Part shown: positions 11,825 to 34,431 of the stretch, piece by piece
How the letters are laid out: each line of letters begins with the position of its first letter
Numbering within the stretch: position 1 is the stretch's first letter
Source: Apostichopus japonicus
Lineage: Eukaryota; Echinodermata; Holothuroidea; Aspidochirotida; Stichopodidae
Length of the DNA stretch: 64,000 nt
Direction of reading: 5' to 3'
Assembly: GCF_037975245.1 (NCBI RefSeq)
Contig: NC_092575.1
Span: 11,116,501 to 11,180,500 of the forward strand
The notes under the pieces: generated by a model
Seen by the model: the letters and a program-made list of their open reading frames with translations, nothing else
What the model was told of the DNA's origin: nothing
Database searches by the model: none
Position numbers and translations under genes: made by a program

Positions 11825-14800
11825 TCACTTTTGTAAAAGGAACTGTTCGATAAACTCCCCTTGATCGGCTTCTTCCTTCTGTAAAGCAGAATATTGCACT
11901 CTGTACCTGCATGGATAGAAAAAAAACAAATTAGAGCAAAAAACGATAAATCTGAAGCATGCTTCTTCCTACCGCATCATCAAGGCTTGAGTGCAAATAA
12001 TTCTAAGTCTGTTGTACTGTAGTAAAATGTAAAAATAAAATGTAAAAACATCATATTTACTGCAAATGTATGATATGTTTGTAGGCATCACATCACATTT
12101 ACAGCAACTGTATGATATGTTTGTAGGCATCACATCACATTTACTGGAACTGTATGATATGTTTGTAGGCATCACATCACATTTACTGCAACTGTATGAT
12201 ATGTTTGTAGGCATCACATCACATTTACTGCAAATGTATGATATGTTTGTAGGCATCACTTCACATTTACTGCAAATGCATGATATGTTTGTAGGCATCA
12301 CTTCACATTTACTGCAAATGTATGATATGTTTGTAGGCATCACATCAAATTTACTGCAAATGTATATATGTTTGTAGACATCACATCACATTTACTTATT
12401 TTTTATATGTTTGCAGCCAGAGTAAGGTCAAAAAGTTCCCTCCTGTCTTGACCCTGGTTGACCCCGCGATCATTTGAAACATTTCTTGAAATGTACAGGT
12501 CAGTTTAACATATATATTATATCTACTTATACACTAAATTTCAGCTTCGGCACTCAACTCCTGAGTGCAGATTCATGAATTTTGGCAAGAAGTAACATAG
12601 AATACCAAATTTGAGCTCTCTACCTGGTACAAAGACTGAATTATGAGCTTTCAAAGTTGGAAAAATATCATAAAAATCACTTTTCGCGAATCAAGCATGC
12701 ACATAATGGCCATTTCGACCAAATTTCAACGGGCTATATCTCGAAAACGACATGGAGTATGATTTTACTTTTTTGTACATGTGTTCATTCTGGCAATACT
12801 CAATCATTCTTAGGAAATTTCATCGAAATCTGAGAGGGTCACCTGGGAACTTTTCAGGAAATTGGCAGATTTGAGGTGGAATGACCCATCAATCGGTGCA
12901 TTCTGAGGCATATGAAGACTACAAAGTAGAACTATAAATTAGCTCTAAATAGAAGGTTGTGCCAATAACTACTTTTGTGTGAGCTTTCAACGGGAGGGTA
13001 ACAATGCCCACCTTACATGACCCTCCCCTGTCCGATGCCTAATCTAAAATTCATATCTAAGATTGATTTACAGAAGGCAAGCACTGCTATAGTAATAAAG
13101 TAACTTAAGGAGCAACATTTGGAGCTTCATTGAACCTTGGGCATTTAGAGACACAAAAGGAGTTTCCCTTTAAATTTGTCTGTTTCTTTAGCATTTTGAA
13201 AAGTTGCAAGCTGAAAACTTGAAATACAAAATACACATTGTCAGCAATAAACAGTTTGACACTGTATCCGCTTTAGAGTGAATCCTTTTCTCTTTCACAA
13301 TCATGTCAAGTTTCTCTCAGCTCCAATTGCAAACTACCAGCTGCAAAGTTTGCAAACTGTGCTAAAATAGTCCCATATTTTTTAGTTGCAATCCTGTTGC
13401 AATTCAAATTCAATGCTTCTCACAGATTCACTTATAACAAATAACTTAAAGTTTGACTATATCATGTTCTGTTACAATTTCAAACACACAATTAAAGACG
13501 AAAATATGTTTATTAACCAAACGTTCCTAAAAACAATGAAGCATACTGTAGTTCTAAGCACAATTATCATACAAAATGTGGAGTCCCCCCATAGATGAAA
13601 ACTATACACTTACCTTTCTAACTGGGTCTTCTTTTCTGCTATCAATGCCTGTAGCTGCTGCTGTTGGGCCTCTCGTTGCTTAGCGACAGATTTTAGTAAA
13701 TTTCTTGATCCTATAGCCTGTATTGATGGAGAAACAAATTGATCAGCACCCATTGATATTTCAAACTTCTATGAGAACTCGAGACTAGCACAGTTGCTCC
13801 ATCAATAACATACCAATGTTCATACAAAGACCAAAACACCCACAAACTGATTTTAAATACCAATGTGACACGGACTGCAATAAATGAGTAAAGGTACTAA
13901 GGAATTTCAAATATAGAATTACAAGGAAAGTAAATGAGATTATCAACATTCATGTGACGTCTCTAACAGTTATACAGACACAGAGATCAGCAAGAGTATT
14001 TTTTTTGTAAGAAAAAACATCCCTTAACTGCAAACTGAAAGAAATCATCCCCTGGCATTTGGCACGGTCTTCTTAATAGCTTAATATTGAATCAGCAATA
14101 TTCATGATATTATTTTTCATGTCATCATGAATCACCTACATCATAAAAACAGCAAAGTCTTTTGGTGCAAACAACTTGGTTCAAAGTTGTTTGCACCAAA
14201 CAGACTTTTCTTCTATCATACTGTAGAAAGAGCGTATCATATCTATTCTGAAACTGGGAAACTTTAAATCCTAGAATCTGATAGACTGGATCATTTGGTC
14301 TCCAGACTATTTGGTTTAACTGCTTTAATTGTGCTTAAAAGCAAAGTAAAAGTAGAGGGAGCAGGTAAACAAAACAAAAAAGAAATGAAGAACATTCAAT
14401 CGGCAGTTTGCTTCCCTGTCCGTCTTTGCTCAGGATTGGGGCGGTCCAGCTCAACACTAACTGAGCAACATTCGTACCATTATTTCATCATGGATCACCT
14501 ATAGTCATACGTACAAATCTGTTAGGCTCAAGATGAGCATAGTATTTAGAAGCACGATAAACTTAATGTTGAGGAGGACAATTAATCACTGCAGTCCTAA
14601 TAGACACACTGAAATATGCTTCGTTTATTCTCATATTAATCACTGGCACAGTCTTACTGGACATTGGACACACTGAAGTACAGTATTCACTTCCTTTATT
14701 CTTGAATATTAATCAAACTTGATGTTGAGGAGGACAATTGATCACTGCAGTCTTAATGGACACACTGAAGTATGCTTCATGTATTCTCATATTAATCACT

Positions 14801-17800
14801 GCAGTCCTAATGGACACACTGAAGTATGCTTCATTTATTCTCATGTATTCATCACTGCAGTCCTAATGGACACACTGAAGTATGCTTCATTTATTCTCAT
14901 ATTAATCACTGCAGTCCTAATGGACACAATGAAGTATGCTTCATTTATTCTCATATTAATCACTGCAGTCCTAATGGACACACTGAAGTATGCTTCATTT
15001 ATTCTCATATTAATCACTGCAGTCCTAATGGACACACTGAAGTATGCTTCATTTATTCTCATATTAATCACTGCAGTCCTAATTAACACACTGAAGAATG
15101 CTTGATTTTTTCTCATATTAATCACTGCAGTCATAATGGACACACTTAAGTATGCTTTATTTATTCTCATATTAATCACTGCAGTCTTAATGGACACACT
15201 AGTATGCTTCATTTATTCTCATATCAATCACTGCAGTCCTAATGGACACACTGAAGTATGCTTCATTTATTCTCACACTTGTTTTATGTTGAATGTATAC
15301 ATACAAAAGGAGAATGGCGGCACTAATATCTTAAAGCAAACACAAAATGAATCCTACAATCCTCCCCCCCCCCACCCCTCCAAAGAAAAAATAAAAGGTT
15401 ACAAAACAGAAAATCTTTAGAAAAAGTAACAGAGATGAACGAAGCACAAAGTGTCCAAAGTCGAATTGGATGTGTCAACCCCACCTGGGGTCTTCTTCAG
15501 CAAATGATTCATTTATTTACAGTATGTCTCAAAATTGATCAACACGTGTACCATCAAATTAATTTAATCAAAACAACCAGAATAAGCCAATTTCCTAAAA
15601 AACACTCTATATGATCGTAGGTCTTTTATAATTAAAGTATCACCTTCATTTTTTCATTTTCAACCTCCTGAGCTAGTTGATCAACCATTTCTATGAAGCC
15701 CCCGACTATCTTCTGGAAGTCTCCAATCTCTGCAGAAAGAAAGAACAGAACCAAACATGTCAAATATTAAAAGAGTCCTGAACATTCAGTTCCAATTGGA
15801 TGACTTGGCAGGGGAATAACACTGAGGAGAGAAATGTAACGAAAAATTGGGAGTTACCTGTAGGTATGATTAAAGTTAACACTTGTAAAGTATGGACAGG
15901 GGAGGATAAATTTGTAAACATATACACACAGCATCCATGTAATGCTTCCACTCTACTCAGGAACTGTGCAAGTATATATAAACTATCTACACAAAAGATT
16001 GGATTCACACATGATAACAAAGTTCTGAACATACTGTACTCCTCCCTGTGCCATCTCGGTACATATCAGGCGAATATTAAAGCTACAAATATCTTTTACA
16101 TTTTCAAGCGGATCCCTTGACATATGTAGTCTTGTTAAAAAGACTTGTGGGTCACAGACATTTGAAATCTCATAGCAGTGTGCATACTAACCAGTTGACA
16201 TACTTTTATAAAGGCACAGCCTACTGTAGATAATATTATTTATTGGTCACATTATGGTTAATGGCTAACATATTTTACATGATTCCAAAAGGAAATTTCT
16301 TTTCATATTGTCTGTTTGTAGCCCAACCCTTTGCACACCTCTCCCACCCCCTCCCCATCAAGTCCAAACTACTGTATAACCCTAGCATTGTATAGCATAG
16401 CATGGCAAATTGAGCATTAAAAGAATACCTTTCAACATAATTTACAAAAGCAGATTTCAGTATGTACATATGTATGTCACAACCTCATTCACAAATTGAA
16501 CATTTGATTTCAGAATCCTCGAACCATTTTTGTTTTTTTTAACGTCACAGTTTGTCAAAAACTTCCAAATCTTGAATTTTTCAAGAGTCAAATTATACTA
16601 AAATTTGCACAACCTACCATCACATTCTTTAAAGGATCTGTTGTAAAATTTGATGAAATTTATGAAATCTATATCCATATATATGCTACTGTACTGAAGT
16701 CATGTGGCAGGTCACTGTGTGATGAAAGCTTATAGGCCTATCACAAAGTTTTTAAAAATAGCTTTCAGATAATATGACAGAGACTATGTAAAAGAGGATG
16801 TGGATTACAGTAATCAGGGTTTTTGTTAAGAAATGAAGTAGGTGGGTCAAGTTGAAAAGTAGGCGGGACTGTCTGTACGCGGACATGGGGGAGGGGTCTA
16901 AGGGGAGGGGTCCCCCTCCCCTTTGCCGGAAAATTGCAATTTAAAAAGTCTCTAGATGCAAAATGGTGCAATATACAGTTGTTTGGTCAATGATATTGCC
17001 CCCTCCCAATTACCCCTTTCTTCTGTCCTATTTTTCCTTTTTTTCTCCTGAATTTTGTTATTAACACTCGGGTCATGGAGCCTAGGGAGGTAGCTATGCC
17101 ACTGAACCGAACTTAGCAAGGGTGTGACGCACTTGCTGCATTAAATGAAGTGCGATCATAACAAAATGATAATAGGTCTACGGTACCTACAAAGTGAGTA
17201 GGATTTTACTGCCAAAAAATACCCAACTAGGTCTGTGATAGAACCTTCTGTTTTTTATTCAGCTTTTATCTCTGTTGAGCAACAATTTGTATGTCAAGAG
17301 AAGCCCTTCGCCTACCTCTACTCTCACCCACCCCTCGGCCTCATCTCCTCGACCATACTACTAATGTTCAACTTCTTGTAGTTTTTACCAACAGTTAACT
17401 GCTGTGACAGTTTCAATCACACCTGACCTGGTTGTGGGTATTTATTCCTCTCGATTTTTTTCGTCATTTTTTTTAATTTAATTTTTTTTTTTTTTTTACT
17501 GAGCGTCGCAAAGTAGCCGGGTCATGTACGTGCAGTAAGCGGGTCATTTGACCCGGGTCCCAGCTACTAACGAAAACCCTGGTAATGTCAAAGACAAATT
17601 AGTTTGTTAATTGGTAGGTAGCAGAGTTTGATTACAAGCCATTAATGAGACTAGGCTAACCTTTTATAATTATGTATGGCCTAAGTAACAGGCTACATGA
17701 TCATTACTGTAGAATTTTACCATATCGATGTGAGCCCCTGTGTCAACGTGGGCTGTAGGTCTGAAAAGAAATGCTCCAGGAGACACATAAATAACCTAGT

Positions 17801-19110
17801 AAGTACTGTAACTTAAAGCCTACTGTAGGTCTAAGGTAATTCCATAAATTTTTCAATGTATAGTCAGTATTGGGAAGTTCAGGACACTGCGAAATTCGGA
17901 CACCCCTAAGAAATACATTTCACCATGGCAACCTACAACAAGAGCCAATTTCACAAAAAAAACTACGAAGCAACAGTTATTTTCTCTCCAAAATGACCTG
18001 TATGCAAGCAACATACTTACAAATTTGTCAATAAAAGGAAGTTATAGTTTTGGGGTGTTTTAAGGCTTAGGTGTCTCAACTTCGAAGTGTCCATGCTACA
18101 TCAAAATAGGCCTATAACATGTAATGATTATAGCTAGATTCACATCATGTTAGCACTGAAGCTAAGCGTTAGACCTAACTTTGGGCTAGTATATAAGTGG
18201 ATATCGTTTGGGCCCTTATTTCGTTCACCTTTCATGATCACACAAAATATATCAAGAACAGACAAAAACACACAAAAAAAGGCATGTGTACACATGAGAA
18301 ACATCAATTTTTTTTTTCCTTCTGCAATAGCCATCCTCATTGTTTCCTTCTCTTGAAGGCAGTACTGTCACATTACGGGTTGATCTCAATGCAAAACATT
18401 TCACAGGGTGAACAGTGAGACCACGTGCCAATCAAGGCACAAATCAGACAGAGGGCAGGCCTAGGCTAGGCCATATATATTATTGAGGAGTACTTTAATA
18501 ATCCAATCGGTGCAGGGAATAAATTATCCTCAAAATGATGTATGCGAAATTGGCAAATAGCAGGTTTTGTACACAAGAACCTGGATAGCATTTTATATGA
18601 GAGAAAGTTCAGTAAATTCAATGCTGCTATTTGAAATAGTAAGTGTTACCAGTACACTGGGGCCAAGTCTACACAAAATTGCCCTGCTGTGAATTCATTG
18701 ATATTAAAAAGGTTTCCCAACCATATGTATGGTGGTGTACGGATGCTTCGCATATCCCCTAAATCATAAATGTATGTTTTGTGTTGCACAGCCGATATAT
18801 TTAACGGACCAACCGTGCTTCTAGCCTAGGAATAATAAATATGCTAAACCTACCTAAGCTACGTATTTCTTGTAGACTGAAGTTTAACTTTATGGTACAG
18901 TATATAAGTTAGTACAAGACTAGTTACGCTACAGTTTAGGATTAGCTTAGGCCTATAGGCTACGGTAGTAATGTGCAACCTACTTTCAACAAATTCTTTG
19001 CATTCTTCCTTTAGTTCGGTAGTTTGACTATTTATTTCAGGTTCAAGTACCCTAACTTTGTTCAGTTCATCAAAATGCAGGCCAGCATTGGATAAAGCTT
19101 CATCTGCCAT
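11825..19110 (-). CDS. IFT20: IFT20, intraflagellar transport complex B subunit, 4 exons
   Basis: Minus-strand exons 19110-18984, 15729-15644, 13717-13614 and 11906-11825 (stop 11827-11825) join with matching phases to give 132 aa, the same length as human IFT20. Diagnostic stretches are [68 protein letters not shown] and [10 protein letters not shown]. The protein is almost wholly coiled coil. IFT20 is an IFT-B subunit that also sits at the Golgi and sends membrane cargo to the cilium. The start is [10 protein letters not shown] (19110), as in the family; an in-frame upstream ATG at 19131 is less likely. The exon 1 donor is GAAA|gtaggt at 18984/18983. Intron 1 carries a DNA transposon (16815-17581), intron 2 a 54-bp minisatellite and a hairpin, and intron 3 a 42-bp minisatellite. 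An X-box-like site lies 33 nt upstream of the ATG. Confidence 0.97.
12067..12402. repeat. 42-bp minisatellite in IFT20 intron 3
   Basis: Eight head-to-tail copies of a 42-bp unit start at 12067, 12109, 12151, 12193, 12235, 12277, 12319 and 12361 (the last degenerate). Each contains GATATGTTTGTAGGCATCAC. The units touch with no unique spacers, so this is not a CRISPR array. Because 42 is a multiple of three and the unit lacks stops in some frames, open frames appear on both strands. They are not genes. Confidence 0.95.
14155..14207. other. Perfect 17-bp hairpin in IFT20 intron 2
   Basis: TTTGGTGCAAACAACTT (14161-14177) pairs with its exact complement at 14184-14200 across a 6-nt loop. A short outer stem (AAGTCT with AGACTT) follows after a small bulge. 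Function is unknown: a fold-back transposon trace or an RNA hairpin are both possible. Confidence 0.6.
14567..15275. repeat. 54-bp minisatellite in IFT20 intron 2
   Basis: About a dozen copies of a 54-bp unit with the core ATCACTGCAGTCCTAATGGA and then TATGCTTCATTTATTCTCAT. Unit starts fall at 14585, 14639, 14741, 14795, 14851, 14905, 14959, 15013, 15067, 15121, 15175 and 15227. A longer lead-in (TGATGTTGAGGAGGACAATT, or close) occurs near 14567 and 14720, suggesting an older larger unit. The many open frames over it come from the period being a multiple of three. Confidence 0.95.
16815..17581. mobile_element. DNA transposon, non-autonomous, in IFT20 intron 1
   Basis: Terminal inverted repeats CAGGGTTTTTGTTA (16815-16828) and CAGGGTTTTCGTTA (complement of 17568-17581) match at 13 of 14 bases. 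The flanks carry a short direct repeat GTAAT (16810-16814 and 17582-17586), a candidate 5-bp duplication. The inside (767 bp) has G/C-rich and poly-T runs and no transposase frame. The CAGGG ends suggest a hAT-like group, but the short duplication is unusual, so the superfamily is open. Confidence 0.65.
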
Positions 19111-19143
19111 CACTTTGTTTAAAAATATCACTTGTCATCAAGA

Positions 19144-19157
19144 GTTACCACGGTGAT
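19144..19157 (-). promoter_or_regulatory. X-box-like RFX site upstream of IFT20
   Basis: On the IFT20 strand the site reads ATCACCGTGGTAAC. It fits the X-box pattern RYYNYY-NN-RRNRAC fully, and its second half GGTAAC is a perfect RGYAAC half-site. It lies 33 nt upstream of the IFT20 ATG. RFX-family factors drive ciliary genes through promoter-proximal X-boxes, so position and gene identity both support it. Occupancy is inferred, not shown. Confidence 0.6.
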
Positions 19158-21053
19158 TATTGATGCTTTTCGAAGGAATGTATTTTTTTTACAGCTGGGT
19201 GTAAACATGTACTTTCATTTTTGTAGAAGAGCCCCCTCTATTTTTTTAAGCTCGCGCCAGAGCAATATTGTAACATGGTTGTGTTAGTACGACGGCGCCT
19301 TAGTGCTCGGTAGAGTTAATACCATCGTTGCGCTTGGGGGAATTATATGGTAGGATATAAAGGCATGCCTAGCTGCGAGGCACTCCACTCAAATAAATGA
19401 TTAAGAAAGTTCCGTTGATTTTTAGTTATTCATGTCCTTGTCTGAACCTACGGGGATCCTAAACTGAAAAATGACCGAACAATTTCTAATGTTTTTCTTT
19501 TTTTTTCGGAAACCGTGCATGGGAATTAAAACGAGGAGAAACTTGAGGGTGAGAACTGCAAATGGTTGGAAACCTCGCAACAGTTTGATATATCACTTCA
19601 TGACAATATAAACAGATATGGCACTGGTGGAATTTATGAACCCCATTGTAGGTTCGAGAAGGGATGTGCACTTACTTATTCATCCTATCGTTGATTCAGT
19701 GGCGTAAGCAAAAAGTAGAGAAGGTTGTAAGGGAGGGGGCGGAGATCCCCAACCGATCGTCAGTCGGGTGGAAATGGTTCAGTTGGAGGGGGGATTTTTC
19801 AATTCGTTCGGAGCACTATTACAGGTGTACATCCCTCCCCACCACATTTTCAAATTCACATAAAGTATTTATTAGCATAACCTTGCATTTAGGGCTACTT
19901 ATATATGTCTCATTTAATAGTCTAAATATGCCTCGAAATACACAATGTCACTTCTGTTTTTTTGTTCTGGGGAGGACCCTGGACCCCCCCCCCCCTACAT
20001 AGCAGTCGGATTTAATGACACCAGACAGTGCCCCTACTTTATAAAATCATCCATTCGCCTCTGATCGTCCATAAAAGTTCAGCCCCTTACCTAAATCAGT
20101 AGGGGAGGGGGGGGGGATTTGGAACGGCATTTTTTCCCTTGCAAAAGTTGCTTTTTGTAACACATTAGACATTTTTATTTTAAATAACGAAAAGGGCACT
20201 GTTTCATTAAACATGGAAAAATGTACATTATTATCAACAAAATCCGCGATAATCTAAAATCATTCCTTCGTAAAGAACTATATGCTACCGTATACTGTTT
20301 GTACATGTGAATATAAGTAAACTGTTTGGAAGGAGCAGCGATAGTTATGATATATTGTAATATGGCAGCGATGACACATTCATCAACCTGTTCATATTTC
20401 TGCAATCTTTATTACGAAGACTATAACGTAGTGAAAACTAATGTTTTTTTGTTTCTTTCTTTCTTGCTTTCTTCAAGGAGGAACTTTGGACTTTTCGATT
20501 TGTGAATGTAAGCGCTTCTCGTTGCCCCCCCCCCCCCCAAATGAGACCTTTGTCTCTCTATTAGACAATTATAAGCAGGATTATACAAATAAGGTCTGTA
20601 ATAGACAGAGTAAATGAAGTAGTTTGTTTTGCTACATCGAGAACTAAAACGAGATGCCTAAGAAACGAAATGGAAGAGAAAACGAAGTCGTACTATTAAA
20701 CAATTCATTAAAAACCTTTAATTTTCGCATTCAAAACTTTCAATTTCTAATTTAAAATCCTTTCCGACTTCGACAGAATCCCAATTAAAAATTGCACAAT
20801 TTTATGAATTTCATAAAGCATTAATTAATATAGAAAATAGCCCTTCTACAAATAGAATTTACCTTTATTTTGCTGAGAAAGAAAAAATGACTCTACTCAA
20901 ACTTTCATTGATTGTATTATCTTAGATCAAAAATAAAGAATTATTTTAGTGATGTACAAGATCCTTAACCTTTACAACATCTACATCTATGGAATCTGCA
21001 GCCAAGGATTATAATCAAACTAGAACTACATATTCCCTTGACTATACAGTCGT
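19158..21053. other. Intergenic between IFT20 and MCO-A
   Basis: No exon is recognised apart from the transposon-like block at 19697-20063. C/G homopolymer runs lie near 19985, 20108 and 20525. On the minus strand an AATAAA signal at 20869-20864 lies about 185 bp past the MCO-A stop and is a good candidate poly(A) signal for that gene. Confidence 0.5.
19697..20063. mobile_element. Probable short DNA transposon (CAGTGGCG end)
   Basis: Starts CAGTGGCGTAAGC and ends with the complement CAGAGGCGAATGG. The flanks share an imperfect match (ATCGTTGAT on the left, ATCGTCCAT on the right). The inside shares a stretch, in opposite orientation, with 38.2-38.35 kb (both contain GCAAGGTT, one base, then TGCTAATAAA), which marks a dispersed family. 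There is no coding capacity. Confidence 0.45.
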
Positions 21054-30281
<9,228 letters not shown>

Positions 30282-30541
30282 TTTCTCTGAGTCAAACAAT
30301 GAACACGTAACTCACAACTTACTCATAGGATAACTTCAACGTTTTAACTGCCGTCTTTCATGGAGCAACCTGATCTTGCCTAATACGCTCTATATTCAAT
30401 TAAATTGCTATTGGTACAGACAACTTTTTTATAGCTGTTATTGTTACCGGTATCCATCGTATAACGCCATGCATGGTAGTTTCCTAGAACTGTTAGCTAT
30501 AATATGCAAACATGATTTAAAAAGAGGAACCGAAAGCAACC

Positions 30542-30708
30542 GATGGTGAGATAACAAGCACAATCAGCAATCCAGTCACGAAGACCAGAACCAAGGATAC
30601 GATAAGGACTATTCTAATCTTCACTTTCGCTCCCGAAGAACTACCACTTTCATTTTCATATTCAATGAATAGCGGCTGCATCCCACTTATAACTGCTGGA
30701 TCAGACAT
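30542..30708 (-). pseudogene. Second MCO-A anchor exon, lacking its splice donor
   Basis: The copy B frame starts at ATG 30708 and reads MSDPAVISGMQPLF, then a changed tail (EYENES where copy A has APTNEN), then the same membrane segment and LVISPS. Past the breakpoint it runs into the flank of copy A (VAFGSSF) instead of the AAACA|GTAAGT donor. It either is dead or could splice from a cryptic donor (a weak GTTGC lies at the junction). Transcripts starting upstream would have to skip it to reach copy A. Confidence 0.7.
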
Positions 30709-30968
30709 TTTCTCTGAGTCAAACAATGAACACGTAACTCACAACTTACTCATAGGATAACTTCAACGTTTTAACTGCCGTCTTTCATGGAGCAACCTGA
30801 TCTTGCCTAATACGCTCTATATTCAATTAAATTGCTATTGGTACAGACAACTTTTTTATAGCTGTTATTGTTACCGGTATCCATCGTATAACGCCATGCA
30901 TGGTAGTTTCCTAGAACTGTTAACTATAATATGCAAACATGATTTAAAAAGAGGAACCGAAAGCAACC

Positions 30969-33972
<3,004 letters not shown>

Positions 33973-34398
33973 ATGACAGATGATGATTCAGGACAGTCAC
34001 TGTTGGGTGGGAAAACGGGCAACAAGACTGAGTCTTATGCAAGTAAAATCATTAAAATATGGGCAACACTGGCTGTATTAGTAACGCTGTTGCTTTTATC
34101 TCTACTATTGATGTTAGCAATCTACCAAAAAGAGTGAGTCTATTTTTTTGTTTTTCCCTTTCTTATATGTCCTAATGTTCGTCGATAACAAAATTTAATT
34201 CAAAAGTGACAACTGTTAAGAAATTCTTTGGATGCATGCTGTATTAGCAGCAATTGTTGTTGGTGTATCAATTGGATGGTAACATGACACAGTACTTATG
34301 GTCTTCCTATTTTCTGTATGATGATAACATTGTACAGTGTAGATAACTGAAAGATATCATATGAATGCTATACCCATATATTAGTAATATATATATAT

Positions 34399-34431
<33 letters not shown>

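Noticed and set aside
12066-12377. Regular repeats that could suggest a CRISPR array or a repeat protein
   Set aside because: Units abut with no spacers, the genome is eukaryotic, and both strands are open only because the unit is 42 bp.
12420-12900. Possible DNA element (AAAAAGTTCCCT-like segment and a diverged inverted match)
   Set aside because: The inverted match is short and imperfect and no duplication was found. I left it as unexplained intronic sequence.
14719-15212. Overlapping open frames on both strands
   Set aside because: They are artefacts of the 54-bp minisatellite inside IFT20 intron 2.
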